Below, one piece after another: positions 52,939 to 62,205 of a DNA stretch of 64,000 bases. The stretch comes from Candidatus Binatus soli. GTDB taxonomy: Bacteria; Desulfobacterota; Binatia; Binatales; Binataceae. Positions within the stretch are counted from its first letter, which is position 1. Each line of letters starts with the position of its first letter. Where the stretch lies: the NCBI GenBank assembly GCA_002479255.1, contig DLMJ01000001.1:74055-138054 (forward strand). The letters run 5' to 3'. The translations under genes were made by a program, and so were the position numbers. The notes below the pieces were generated by a model. That model did not search any database. It was not told where the DNA came from and saw nothing but the letters and a program-made list of their open reading frames with translations.

Positions 52939-53556
52939 TTGGCCGGGCTGATCTCCGCGTACATCGAACACTTCACCTATCTTGGATTGTTCGTTGTTCT
53001 GATGTTGTGCGGACTTGGGCTGCCGATGCCGGAAGACGTGGCGCTGCTCGCGGGCGGCTATTTGGCGCATCGCGGGATCACGCGCTACCCGATCACGCTG
53101 GCGGTCTCGCTGCTGGGCGTGGTCGCGGGCGACAACTCGCTGTTCTTTATGGGCCGGCGCTTCGGCTCGGGCCTGGTGCGCTACTTGGCGCTGGCGTGGC
53201 CGGGTCGGCAGCATCAGATCGAGCGCATCGAGCTTTTCATGCAGCGTCATGGGGCTCGCGCGGTGTTTTACGCGCGATTCCTGGCCGGTCTGCGCGCCTT
53301 GGTCTATTTGTCCGCCGGTTCTTTTGGCGTGCGCCCGGCGGTGTTTCTGCTCTACGATCTGCTCGGAGCGCTGATATCGGTGCCGATCGTCGTAACGCTG
53401 GGCTACATTTTTGGCAAGCAAATCGAGATGATAGTCAGATACATCGGCGGCTTCGAGCGGCTGATCGTGATCGTGGCGATCCTCAGCGCCGCGGTGTACG
53501 CGACCCGGTTGCTGGTTCTGCGCAAGGTCAACGAGCCCGTGACCAGGAACGGATAG
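52939..53556 (+). CDS. DedA-family membrane protein
   Basis: A 205-residue integral membrane protein of the DedA/SNARE-associated family, now regarded as lipid scramblases or flippases for carriers such as undecaprenyl phosphate. The family signatures are present: GLPMPEDVALLAGGYLA, GVVAGDNSLFFMGRRFG and FYARFLAGLRALVYLSAGSF with the key Arg and Gly. The start is TTG at 52939 with GGAG upstream; an earlier ATG in the same frame would overlap the Cys-rich gene entirely and add an implausible Arg-rich segment. It is the last gene before the methyltransferase insert. Confidence 0.88.
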   Translation: MAGLISAYIEHFTYLGLFVVLMLCGLGLPMPEDVALLAGGYLAHRGITRYPITLAVSLLGVVAGDNSLFFMGRRFGSGLVRYLALAWPGRQHQIERIELFMQRHGARAVFYARFLAGLRALVYLSAGSFGVRPAVFLLYDLLGALISVPIVVTLGYIFGKQIEMIVRYIGGFERLIVIVAILSAAVYATRLLVLRKVNEPVTRNG

Positions 53557-53682
53557 GTCGAATTATTGGGAAATTATATACTTGACTCCCTCGGCTAAAG
53601 ACCCAAGCCGCCAAAGCGCGGAAAACCCAAGAAGCAAATCGCACGGCGCAAGCAGCTTGGCTAACGGGCGCGAGGCACAATA

Positions 53683-55182
53683 ATGACAAGGCGAAGCGCG
53701 CTGATAGATACGCGCGTAATCTACTGCGGGGACTGCCTCGACCAGCTTGCGGGGCTTCCGAATCACTGCGTTGACCTGATCTACATCGACCCGCCGTTCA
53801 ACTCGAATCGAAACTACGAGGTGTTTTGGGGCGAGACGAAAGAGAAGCGCTCTTTCGAGGACCGCCACGCTTCAACCCAAGCCTATATCGAGTTCATGCG
53901 CCCGCGATGCGTCCAGCTTGCCCGCGTTCTCAAGGAAACGGGCAGCTTTTACTATCACTGCGATTGGCACGCCAGCCATTACGTGAAGGTGATGCTCGAC
54001 CAGATTTTCGGCGAGAACAATTTTCAGAATGAGATCGTCTGGAAGCGTAGCACGGCGCACACTGACGCCCGGCAAGGCAGTAAGCACTTCGGGCGAATAC
54101 ACGACGTGCTTTTGTTCTATACGGGAGGTTCGCAGGATTATCCGTGGAATCAGCTCTACCAGCCGTTAGGAGAGGAATATATCCGCTCCCATTATTCGCA
54201 GGTCGATGAGGAGGGCCGACGCTTTCAATGGGACAATCTATCCGGTCCCGGTGCAGCCGCTAAGGGCAATCCGTACTATGAGGTTTTGGGTGTAAAAGGC
54301 TACTGGCGCTATAGCAAAGAACGGATGGACAAGCTGATCGCGGAAGGTCGGGTTGCGATACCGTCCAAAGGGGCAACGCCGCGTTACAAGCGGTATCTGG
54401 ATGAATCAAAAGGGCTTGCGTTGCAGAGTGTCTGGGACGATCTGCCGCCCGTCAATTCACAAGCACGCGAGTCGCAGGGGTACCCCACGCAGAAACCCAT
54501 TGCCCTACTGGATCGAATAATAGGGGCCAGCAGCAATCCCGGCGATATTGTATTGGATGCTTTCTGCGGTTGCGGTACGGCATTGATTTCCGCTCAGAAT
54601 CTCAAGCGCCAGTGGATCGGCATCGACATTTCTCCGACTTCCTGCCGGGTGGTGGCAAACAGGCTCCGCAAAGAATGCGCGCTGCGCGAGAATGAGGACC
54701 TGTGGCGTGCCGGGCGTGGCTTCATCGTGCGCGATCTCCCGAGATCGGAAGCGGAACTTCGCAAAATCCCACCGTTTGAGTTCGAGAACTGGGCAGTGAT
54801 CGCGCTTGGCGGAATCCCGAACAAAGCGCAAGTCGGCGACAAGGGAATCGACGGGCGCATTTATCCGGTATCGGCCATCGAACATCGGCGCGATGCCGCC
54901 CAACGGCGCGAGCGCGAAGCGGGTGCCCGCGAATTGGGCTTTATGGATCAATGGTATCCAATCCAGGTTAAGCAAAAGGATAAAACAGGCCGCCCGGACA
55001 TTGATTCGTTTGAGGCCGTGATGGCCCGCGAGGATCGAACCAAAGGCTTCTTCGTCTCGTTCGATTATTCCTCGGATGCGCTAACCGAGATTGACCGCTA
55101 CTTTCGCAAGTCGGGCAATGTAATCGTGCCGCTCACCGTCAAGGAAATTCTCGACGAACAGATTGCTCAGAAATTGGCGTAG
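53683..55182 (+). CDS. DNA methyltransferase fused to an Mrr-like nuclease domain
   Basis: A 499-residue restriction-modification protein. The N-terminal two thirds are a beta-class N4/N6 amino methyltransferase: the catalytic DLIYIDPPFNSNRNYE is at 31-46 and the AdoMet motif LDAFCGCGTALISA near 291-304, in the beta order (motif IV before I). From about residue 360 a second domain starts (FENWAVIALGGIPNKAQVGD), then KGIDGRI with Asp near 389 and YPIQVKQKD with Gln-x-Lys near 428-430, the PD-(D/E)xK pattern of Mrr-type nucleases. Modification and cleavage are thus on one chain. The gene's GC content and codon use are lower than its neighbours', suggesting transfer. Confidence 0.9.
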   Translation: MTRRSALIDTRVIYCGDCLDQLAGLPNHCVDLIYIDPPFNSNRNYEVFWGETKEKRSFEDRHASTQAYIEFMRPRCVQLARVLKETGSFYYHCDWHASHYVKVMLDQIFGENNFQNEIVWKRSTAHTDARQGSKHFGRIHDVLLFYTGGSQDYPWNQLYQPLGEEYIRSHYSQVDEEGRRFQWDNLSGPGAAAKGNPYYEVLGVKGYWRYSKERMDKLIAEGRVAIPSKGATPRYKRYLDESKGLALQSVWDDLPPVNSQARESQGYPTQKPIALLDRIIGASSNPGDIVLDAFCGCGTALISAQNLKRQWIGIDISPTSCRVVANRLRKECALRENEDLWRAGRGFIVRDLPRSEAELRKIPPFEFENWAVIALGGIPNKAQVGDKGIDGRIYPVSAIEHRRDAAQRREREAGARELGFMDQWYPIQVKQKDKTGRPDIDSFEAVMAREDRTKGFFVSFDYSSDALTEIDRYFRKSGNVIVPLTVKEILDEQIAQKLA

Positions 55183-55190
55183 CGAAGCCG

Positions 55191-55889
55191 ATGCCGTGGC
55201 AATTCTACCAGTATTTGCGCGCGCTCATGAAGCACGCTTGGGCTATTCTTGCGGCGATTGTCGGCAGTGCTCTGCTTGCACTGCCGAGTTTGGTAAGGCC
55301 GGCCCTATCGCCCATCTGGCAAAGACGATTGGATTCGTTGCTCGCTTCGAGCCCGACCGAGATTCGGCACGCCTATTTGGTGCTCCTCCCGGTCGGCTTA
55401 TTCTGGGCTACATATCGCGCATGGAAGGAAGAGAATGATGCACGTATCAAGGCTGAGAAAGAGTCTCCCGCCGATCATCGGGCCGAACTTGCTTCGGTCA
55501 GGACGGAGCTCGAAGGGTTGCGGCGGCATCAGCAACGTTCGATCACTCGCCAACAATGGGACGCGATCGAGACGGCCTATCGATTGTCTCCGCAGCAACG
55601 ACCCAAGCTCGCAATTAAGACTCCCTTCAACGATTCGGAGGCCGAAAAGTACGCTCAAGATTTTGAGGGATTGTTCTATTGTGGTGGAAGCCGCGATGCG
55701 AAGATCGATGCCGATATGAAGGGGCTGATTGTGCGCGTTCATAATCGCAGCGCGCCTTCAACCCGAGCACGGTTTTTCTCGCAAACACTTAAGGCCGCGG
55801 GGATCGCTAACGAAATTAAGGAGCTAGAACTTCAATTTCCCATCAATCCAAATCTTGACTGTGAGCTGGTGATTGGTGGAAACGATTGA
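55191..55889 (+). CDS. Membrane coiled-coil protein beside the methyltransferase-nuclease
   Basis: A 232-residue protein I do not recognise. It has two N-terminal membrane helices (AWAILAAIVGSALLALPSLV and EIRHAYLVLLPVGLFWATY), a charged coiled coil (about residues 80-115, AELASVRTELEGLRRH), and a soluble C-terminal domain of about 115 residues (TPFNDSEAEKYAQDFEGLFY, IVRVHNRSAPSTRARFFSQT, CELVIGGND). It starts eight bases after the methyltransferase stop and shares its lower GC, so the two probably entered and act together. A membrane-bound effector or sensor role is a guess. 55890-56000 shows nothing. Confidence 0.65.
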   Translation: MPWQFYQYLRALMKHAWAILAAIVGSALLALPSLVRPALSPIWQRRLDSLLASSPTEIRHAYLVLLPVGLFWATYRAWKEENDARIKAEKESPADHRAELASVRTELEGLRRHQQRSITRQQWDAIETAYRLSPQQRPKLAIKTPFNDSEAEKYAQDFEGLFYCGGSRDAKIDADMKGLIVRVHNRSAPSTRARFFSQTLKAAGIANEIKELELQFPINPNLDCELVIGGND

Positions 55890-56000
55890 GCATTTCCCGT
55901 TTGCGCTTTGCGGCACGCTTTTTCTGGGCGCGTGTTCGTGTTGATGGCGGGTCGTCCGAATCAGAATCTGGCCTGTCAGGTTGCTGCCTATTTTGCGATT

Positions 56001-56028
56001 TTGGCGGCAGGGGAGCCACGTATATAAT
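56001..56028 (+). promoter_or_regulatory. Predicted promoter of the two-component pair
   Basis: TTGGCG (56001-56006), 16 bases, then TATAAT (56023-56028), about 20 bases before the first suitable ATG (56048). Confidence 0.55.
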
Positions 56029-56047
56029 TCTCTATTATTGCGTGGCC

Positions 56048-57574
56048 ATGCCGGCCTGGCCGGCGATATCGAAAATGGAATCATACTTTCCCGCGCTGAA
56101 CCTCAAAGCCAAACTGATCGTGCTGATGGTAGCCCTGCTCGGGCTTACGCTGGGCGCCGAGGTGTGGGTCAGCCTGGGCACGCAGGCGGCGATCGTCGCG
56201 ACCACCCAGGAGAGGGTCAAGGACCTGGCGCGCGTGATCCAGATCAGCGTGCAGGAGCTGACCGCGGTGGGCGGCACCGATCGCGATCTGCTGCACACCT
56301 ACGTTGGCGACCTGCACACCAAGGGACTCGAAGTGTCGATCGCATCGAGCGAAAATCTGATCCTCAACAGCTCCAATCCGCATCTGATCGGTGCTGCCCT
56401 GCGGCCCAAGCAGGCCGAATGGCTTACCCCCGACCAACTCAAGCATCCCGATGACCTGCTGACTATTCCGGCCGGCAAGCTCGGTCCGCTCGCGCCGGAG
56501 ACCACGGTCTATCTGATTCCGGTCGAGGTCGAAGATCATCTGCTTGGCTACGTGCAGGTGGTGGCGAATTTTGGCGACTTCGCGCAGCCGCTGGCGCAGA
56601 GCCGGACCCGCGAGCTGATGATCGCGTTTGCGATTTTCGCAATCGGCCTGGTCTTCGCTTACATCCTCGCCGATCGCTACGTGAAGCCGATTCATGCGGT
56701 CGCGGACGCGGCGCAGAATATCGCGGCGCGCGGCCTGGAACCGGTTCTGGAGGCGCATCGGCGCGACGAGATCGGCTTGCTGACGCGCAGCTTCAACGAC
56801 ATGGTCGGCCAGCTCCGGCATGCGCGCGAGCGCGAGCAGGAACTAAACCGGCTCGAACGATTCACGGCGCTCGGGCAATTGGCCGGCGGCCTGGCGCATG
56901 AAATCAAGAACCCGCTGAACTTCATCAGCCTTGCACTCGATCAGCTCCGCGCCCGCTATGCTCCGCAGCAGCCCAACGATCGCGAAGCGTTTCTGCATCA
57001 GCTCGTGATCATGAAGGACGAGATGCGGCGGTTGTCGGAGCTGGTGCAAAGCTTTTTGCATTACGGCAAGCCGATCGAGATATTCCCGGCGCCCACCGAC
57101 GTGCGTCAGCTGGTGGATGAAGTCGTGGCGCTGTCGGAATCGAAAATGAAAAGCCAGGGGATCGAGCTGGTCGAGGAATGCAACGGGGCCTCCCCCATTC
57201 TCAACGTGGACGCCGAGAAACTCCGCACCTGCTTTATCAACGTGGTCGCCAACGCGATCCAGGCGATGCCCGAAGGCGGCACGATGGGTATTGCAATTCG
57301 GCGCGTCGACGGCGCGATGGTGATTACTTTTTCGGACACCGGCGCGGGTATCGAGGCTGAAGTCGTGAACCACGTCTTCGAGCCGTTTTTCACCACCAAG
57401 CGCGAAGGAATCGGTCTCGGGCTGTTCCTGTCGAGGGCGATTGTCGAGACCCACGGCGGTACAATCGATATCGGACCCAACGCCGACGGACCCGGAACCA
57501 CGGTAACTTTCACCTTCCCGCCAAGCGCGGTACACGGACACAATCATGACCCAGGCCTCAGTGCTGGTCGTTGA
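56048..57574 (+). CDS. Membrane sensor histidine kinase
   Basis: A 508-residue kinase. An N-terminal helix (KLIVLMVALLGLTLGAEVWV), a periplasmic sensor region of about 150 residues and a second helix (MIAFAIFAIGLVFAYILADR) are followed by HAMP, then the H-box GGLAHEIKNPLNFIS (His near 283) and the ATPase with NVVANAIQAMPEGG, DTGAGIE and FEPFFTTKREGIGLGL. This NtrB/AtoS-type kinase pairs with the sigma-54 regulator, whose start lies 29 bases inside this gene. ATG at 56048 is used; 56075 (MESYF) is an alternative. The signal it senses is unknown. Confidence 0.92.
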   Translation: MPAWPAISKMESYFPALNLKAKLIVLMVALLGLTLGAEVWVSLGTQAAIVATTQERVKDLARVIQISVQELTAVGGTDRDLLHTYVGDLHTKGLEVSIASSENLILNSSNPHLIGAALRPKQAEWLTPDQLKHPDDLLTIPAGKLGPLAPETTVYLIPVEVEDHLLGYVQVVANFGDFAQPLAQSRTRELMIAFAIFAIGLVFAYILADRYVKPIHAVADAAQNIAARGLEPVLEAHRRDEIGLLTRSFNDMVGQLRHAREREQELNRLERFTALGQLAGGLAHEIKNPLNFISLALDQLRARYAPQQPNDREAFLHQLVIMKDEMRRLSELVQSFLHYGKPIEIFPAPTDVRQLVDEVVALSESKMKSQGIELVEECNGASPILNVDAEKLRTCFINVVANAIQAMPEGGTMGIAIRRVDGAMVITFSDTGAGIEAEVVNHVFEPFFTTKREGIGLGLFLSRAIVETHGGTIDIGPNADGPGTTVTFTFPPSAVHGHNHDPGLSAGR

Positions 57575-58964
57575 AGACAACGACCTCGAACGCCAGATCA
57601 CCGCGGACACGTTGCGCGAAGAGGGATTCGCAGTCGAAGAGGCTGCGGTCGGCAAGCGCGCGATCGAGTTGCTGGCGCTGTCGCGTTTCGACGTCGTGCT
57701 GACGGACCTCATGATGCCGGGGATGTCGGGCGAGGAGCTGCTCGCGAAAGTGCGCGGCGCCTATCCGGCCAGCCAGGTGGTGGTGCTGACCGCGCACGGC
57801 TCGACCGACAGCGTCGTGCAAGCGATGAAGGCGGGCGCGTTCGACTACCTCGAGAAGCCGACCGATCGCGAGAAACTCGTGACGAGAGTGGCCAAGGCGG
57901 CGGAATTCGCGAACCTGCAGCAGGAAAATCAGCTCCTGAAGCGGCGCCTGGAAGGCACCTTCGAGATCGAGGGCATAATCGGACAGGATCCCGCCATCCA
58001 GGAAGTGATCCGGCTGGTGCGGCGAGTCGCGCCGTCGAATTCGACGGTCCTTATCCAGGGCGAGAGCGGGACCGGCAAGGAAATCGTGGCCAAGGCGATC
58101 CATCGGCTGTCGCCGCGCGCGGCGCGCCAGTTCGTCGCGATCAATTGCTCGGCGATTCCCGACAATTTGATCGAGAACGAACTGTTCGGCCACGAGCGCG
58201 GCGCGTTCACAGGCGCCAACGAGCGCAAGATCGGGCTGTTCGAGAGCGCCGACAAATCAACGCTGTTTCTCGACGAGATCGCCGACCTGCCGCAGGGAAT
58301 GCAGGCGAAGATTCTGCGCGTCCTGCAGGAAAAGGAACTGCGCCGCGTCGGCGGCAACGATTCCTTTCGCATCGACGTGCGCCTGGTCGCCGCGAGCAAC
58401 CGCAACATCGCCGAGGAAGTCGGCGAGGGCCGCTTCCGCGAGGACTTGTACTATCGCATAAACGTCGTGACCGTCACTTTGCCGCCGCTGCGCGATCGGC
58501 GCGGCGACATTCCGCTGCTCGCCAATCACGCACTGGCCAAGTTTGGACATCTTGCCGAAGGCCGCGTGAAAGAGATTGGGCGCGAGGCGATGGAAGTCCT
58601 GCTCGACTACTCGTGGCCGGGCAATGTGCGCCAGCTCGAGTCCGCGCTCGAGCGTGCGATTCTGCTCTGCGAGGGGGACAAGGTGATGCCGCGCGATTTG
58701 CCCGATGAAGTCCTGTCGCGCAAGAAGCCGGGCCGCAGCAGGGACAGTCAGCGCGGCGACAGATACGAGATTCCGAGCGAGGGCTTCAATTTCGAAACCT
58801 TCGAGCGCGACGCAATCCTGCAGGCGCTCGAGCGCAATGACTGGGTGATCGCAAAGGCGGCAAAAATGCTCGCCATGAGCTATCGAACTCTGCAGTACCG
58901 AATCGACAAGTTCGGCTTGAAGCGCGGAGAACAGCCCAAGCCACCCCCGGCCGAAGTGAAGTGA
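57546..58964 (+). CDS. Sigma-54-dependent response regulator
   Basis: A 472-residue NtrC-type regulator. The receiver has VLVVEDNDLE and the phospho-acceptor Asp54 (VVLTDLMMPGMSG). The AAA+ domain has Walker A QGESGTGKEIVAKAI, the sigma-54 contact loop GAFTGA near 219-224, and FLDEIADLP. The C-terminal Fis-type helix-turn-helix is NDWVIAKAAKMLAMSYRTLQ. All activation motifs are intact, so it should activate sigma-54 promoters when phosphorylated. Its targets are not evident; I found no clear -24/-12 element nearby. Confidence 0.95.
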   Translation: MTQASVLVVEDNDLERQITADTLREEGFAVEEAAVGKRAIELLALSRFDVVLTDLMMPGMSGEELLAKVRGAYPASQVVVLTAHGSTDSVVQAMKAGAFDYLEKPTDREKLVTRVAKAAEFANLQQENQLLKRRLEGTFEIEGIIGQDPAIQEVIRLVRRVAPSNSTVLIQGESGTGKEIVAKAIHRLSPRAARQFVAINCSAIPDNLIENELFGHERGAFTGANERKIGLFESADKSTLFLDEIADLPQGMQAKILRVLQEKELRRVGGNDSFRIDVRLVAASNRNIAEEVGEGRFREDLYYRINVVTVTLPPLRDRRGDIPLLANHALAKFGHLAEGRVKEIGREAMEVLLDYSWPGNVRQLESALERAILLCEGDKVMPRDLPDEVLSRKKPGRSRDSQRGDRYEIPSEGFNFETFERDAILQALERNDWVIAKAAKMLAMSYRTLQYRIDKFGLKRGEQPKPPPAEVK

Positions 58965-58992
58965 CAGGCAGAGTCAGCGGTCTCTATCGCGA

Positions 58993-59358
58993 TTAGTTCT
59001 TCGCCCAGTTCGTCGGCAGGTAAATCCAACATTCGATTTTGCGGCCGTCGGCGGCGAGCACTTCGATTCGCTCGCGCGTGTATAGCGCCGGCGCCTCTTC
59101 GTACTCGTCGAGGATCGCCAGGTCGCGCGCGCTCAGGCCTTCGAGGATTGCGCCATCTGTGACGGCGCCCGCCTGCTTTGCGACGAAGTAGTGGCGCTTT
59201 CGACCGCGCGCATAGCCCGGAACCCGCCCCGGGCTTGCGTCGATCGGCCTGCCCAGGAGGATCACGCGTTCGGCTGGATTCATCAGGGTGCCGTACACGA
59301 AAAGCAGCTCGTCGCCGTTATCCAAATTCGTTACCGCCGCAACTCCGTATTGCCGCAC
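58993..59358 (-). CDS. Gamma-glutamylcyclotransferase/AIG2-like protein
   Basis: A 121-residue small beta-barrel protein of the GGCT/AIG2 family. The substrate loop is ELLFVYGTLMNPAERVI, and the catalytic acid is probably the Glu in LDEYEEAPALYTRERIEV. Such enzymes release 5-oxoproline from gamma-glutamyl compounds or act on related amides. It starts with GTG at 59358, 37 bases from the divergent mlaE. It is convergent with the response regulator gene. Confidence 0.83.
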   Translation of the reverse strand: MRQYGVAAVTNLDNGDELLFVYGTLMNPAERVILLGRPIDASPGRVPGYARGRKRHYFVAKQAGAVTDGAILEGLSARDLAILDEYEEAPALYTRERIEVLAADGRKIECWIYLPTNWAKN

Positions 59359-59395
59359 CCGCCGGCTTCGCTTACGCTCGCATCGTCAAAGCGCG

Positions 59396-60151
59396 ATGCT
59401 GGAAAGAATATACCTGTTCCTCGACGAACTTGGCGAAGTCGGAGTACTGACCGGCGAATTTTTCCGCTACCTGGTGCGCCGCCCGTTCGAAGGCCGCCTG
59501 TTGCTCGATCAACTTGACGCGGTGGGCGTGCGATCGGTCAACGTCGTCAATCTCACCGCGATCTTTTCCGGCATGGTGCTGGCGCTGCAAATGGGCCAGT
59601 TCCTGGCGAAGTTCGGCGCCAAGATTTACGTGAGCCGGATAATGGGACTCTCGCTTTTGCGCGAGATGGGACCCGTGTTGAGCGCGCTGATGGTCGCGGC
59701 GCGCGTGGGCGCCGGCATCACGGCCGAGCTCGGCACAATGAAGGTAACAGAGCAGATCGACGCGATGCGCTCGCTGGCCACCAGTCCTGTCAAGAAGCTG
59801 GTGGTGCCGCGTGTGCTTGCGACCATCATCATGATGCCGGTGCTGACGGTGCTGGCCGATGCGATCGGATTGCTCGGCGGGCTGGTTATTTCGGTCACGC
59901 AGCTCGGCGTGAGCGCCGACTATTTCTACAGTTCGTTGATTCAGAACGTGCGGCTCGAGGACCTCCTGAGCGGACTTGGAAAATCGGTATTCTTCGGCTT
60001 CGAGATCGCGATAATCGCATGTTCGAAGGGCCTGTCCGCGACGGGGGGCGCCGATGGCGTGGGCCGCGCAACGACCTCGGCAGTGGTGGCCATCTCGATC
60101 ACGGTGCTGATCTCGGATTTCTTTTTGACCAAGTTTTTTCTATCGATCTGA
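59396..60151 (+). CDS. mlaE: MlaE-type ABC transporter permease
   Basis: A 251-residue inner-membrane permease of the Mla (maintenance of lipid asymmetry) system that moves phospholipids between the inner and outer membranes. It has the MlaE signature REMGPVLSALMVAARVGAGI, TAELGTMKVTEQIDAMRSLA and TSPVKKLVVPRVLA, plus five or so helices. The ATG at 59396 (MLERIYLFLDELGE) is chosen; the frame extends upstream antisense to the cyclotransferase gene. Its stop overlaps the mlaF ATG (TGATG). Confidence 0.94.
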   Translation: MLERIYLFLDELGEVGVLTGEFFRYLVRRPFEGRLLLDQLDAVGVRSVNVVNLTAIFSGMVLALQMGQFLAKFGAKIYVSRIMGLSLLREMGPVLSALMVAARVGAGITAELGTMKVTEQIDAMRSLATSPVKKLVVPRVLATIIMMPVLTVLADAIGLLGGLVISVTQLGVSADYFYSSLIQNVRLEDLLSGLGKSVFFGFEIAIIACSKGLSATGGADGVGRATTSAVVAISITVLISDFFLTKFFLSI

Positions 60152-60900
60152 TGCCGAACGACGGACGAAAACGATTCATCGAGGTCCACCAGCTCCGCAA
60201 GAGCTTCGGCGGCAAGCCGATCTTGCAGGGAGTCGATCTCGACGTCTTCGAAGGCGAAACCCTGGTCGTGCTCGGCGGCAGCGGCGAGGGCAAGAGCGTC
60301 ATGCTGCGGCATCTCAACGGCCTCGAGCGGCCCGACAGCGGCGAGGTGATCGTCGAGGGCCGGCGGCTGAACAATCTCAGCGAGGACGCGATGGCCGATA
60401 TCCGCAAGCAGGTCGCGATGGTGTTCCAGGGCGGCGCGCTGTTCGATTCGTTCACCGTGTTCGACAATGTGAGCTATCCGTTGCGCGAGCACGGCGGCAT
60501 GGACGAGCCTGCGATCGAGCGGCGCGTGACCGAACTGCTGGACATGGTCGGAATGACGCGCGTCGAGCATCTTTATCCGGCGGAACTCTCCGGCGGAATG
60601 AAAAAGCGCGTGGCGCTGGCGCGGTCGATCGCGCTCCAGCCCAAGGCGGTTCTGTACGACGAACCGACCACGGGATTGGACCCCCTGGTGACGCACAAGA
60701 TAAACTTGCTGATTCGGGGCTTGCAGCGGCAGTTGGCCTTTACGTCGGTCGTGGTGACGCACGATCTCAAGAGCGCGTTCATGGTCGGCGACCGCTTCGC
60801 GCTGCTCGACCAGGGACGGATAAGATTCAGCGGCACCGCCGACGAAGTGCGCACGACCGATGACGAATTGATGCGCGAATTCGTGGAGATTGCGCTATGA
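60151..60900 (+). CDS. mlaF: MlaF-type ABC transporter ATPase
   Basis: A 249-residue cytoplasmic ATPase that powers the MlaFED lipid transporter. Walker A is GGSGEGKSVMLRHLNGLE, the Q-loop VAMVFQGGALFDSF, signature LSGGMKKRVALARSIA, Walker B AVLYDEPTTGLDP and switch VVVTHDLKSAF. The FQGGALFDSFTVFDNV segment is characteristic of MlaF rather than other ABC ATPases. Its start overlaps the mlaE stop and it ends 15 bases before mlaD. Confidence 0.95.
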   Translation: MPNDGRKRFIEVHQLRKSFGGKPILQGVDLDVFEGETLVVLGGSGEGKSVMLRHLNGLERPDSGEVIVEGRRLNNLSEDAMADIRKQVAMVFQGGALFDSFTVFDNVSYPLREHGGMDEPAIERRVTELLDMVGMTRVEHLYPAELSGGMKKRVALARSIALQPKAVLYDEPTTGLDPLVTHKINLLIRGLQRQLAFTSVVVTHDLKSAFMVGDRFALLDQGRIRFSGTADEVRTTDDELMREFVEIAL

Positions 60901-60915
60901 CAATCACGATGCGAG

Positions 60916-62124
60916 GTGAGCGTGGCTGATTCCGCGTATTCGGGAGTGCGGGTCGGAGCATTGATCGCGGCCGGGCTCGCGATCCTGTGTTTCGCGATTC
61001 TCACGATCGGCCACGGCGCGCAATTCTTCACCCGCACCGAAATCCTGCAAGCTCATTTCGAGCGAATCAACGGCTTGCAGACCGGAGCGCCGGTAACCCT
61101 GTCGGGAGTGCGGATCGGCGCCGTCGAGTCGATAAAGTTTCCGCCCGAACCCGAGAACGGCTACGTCGTCGTGCGAATCTGGATCGAAGAATCCGCCGCG
61201 GAGCGCGTGCGAACCGATTCGATCATGCAGATTCATTCGATGGGGCTGCTCGGCGACAAGTTCGTCGCGCTGACGCCGGGCACGGCAGCCGCGCCACCCG
61301 CGACTCCGGACACCATCCTGGCTTCGGTCAACCCGATCGACTACGAGGCAATTCTGCAGCGCGAAGGCACCGACGATTTGATCGCAAACGTGATGGCGAT
61401 CTCCGGTTCGCTGCGCTCGATACTCGAGTCAATCGAAAAGGGTCACGGATTGGTCAGTCAACTGGTTCGCGGCGAGGACGCCGCCCAGCCGAAAGATCGG
61501 CTGACGCTCGAATCGATTCAGCGCACGCTCGAACACGTCGACAAGCTGTCGATCGCGCTCAGCCAGGTGATGGACCGTATCAACAATGGCCGGGGCGTGG
61601 TCGGCGCGATGCTGAGCGATCAGACCGACGGCAAACAGTTCCTGGATAATCTCGCGGATACGGCGGCTAAGATTCGCCGGACCAGCGCGCGGCTGGACAC
61701 GCTGATCGCGCGTTTCGACAAAGCCAACGGCATCTTACCGCAACTGATGGAGAACAAGGATTTCTCCGATGACGTGCTGTCGAACCTGCGCCGGTCGTCG
61801 CATGACTTGAAAGACATCCTGCAGAAGATCAACTCGAGCCAGGGCACCGCGGGCCTGATGGTCAACGACCCCACGCTGTACAACCAACTGACCGGCTTCA
61901 TGGATAACGGCGGTGGATGGGGGCTTCGGATCATCAACGGCTTCTACGATTTGACCCATCCGTTCGCGAGCCCGGCGCCGGGTGCTGGCGCGCAGTCGGT
62001 GATGCTGACGGCGTCGCAAGCGGGCGCGTGCAGCGCGCAGCCGGCGCCGGCCACAGTGTCAGCGGCGATCCCCGCCATAGCTGCGCCTGCGCCAAGCGTC
62101 GTGAATTCATCTTCATCAAAGTGA
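60916..62124 (+). CDS. mlaD: MlaD-type MCE-domain protein
   Basis: A 402-residue periplasmic protein with one N-terminal helix (GALIAAGLAILCFAILTIGH) and an MCE domain at about 35-120 (AHFERINGLQTGAPVTLSGV, RIGAVESIKF, SIMQIHSMGLLGDKFVALTP), which forms a hexameric ring that binds lipid. A long helical C-terminal region (about 140-330, RRTSARLDTLIARFDKANGI, LKDILQKINSSQGTAGLMVN) and an Ala/Pro-rich tail follow, as in the longer MCE proteins. The start is GTG at 60916. It completes the mlaE-mlaF-mlaD order. Confidence 0.93.
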   Translation: MSVADSAYSGVRVGALIAAGLAILCFAILTIGHGAQFFTRTEILQAHFERINGLQTGAPVTLSGVRIGAVESIKFPPEPENGYVVVRIWIEESAAERVRTDSIMQIHSMGLLGDKFVALTPGTAAAPPATPDTILASVNPIDYEAILQREGTDDLIANVMAISGSLRSILESIEKGHGLVSQLVRGEDAAQPKDRLTLESIQRTLEHVDKLSIALSQVMDRINNGRGVVGAMLSDQTDGKQFLDNLADTAAKIRRTSARLDTLIARFDKANGILPQLMENKDFSDDVLSNLRRSSHDLKDILQKINSSQGTAGLMVNDPTLYNQLTGFMDNGGGWGLRIINGFYDLTHPFASPAPGAGAQSVMLTASQAGACSAQPAPATVSAAIPAIAAPAPSVVNSSSSK

Positions 62125-62205
62125 CGAGGACCCCGATGAAACAAGGTCAGGTTGCCGCAGATGTCTTCGTTATGTTAGCTCCGTATGAGGCTTGAGATAT
62201 CGATG

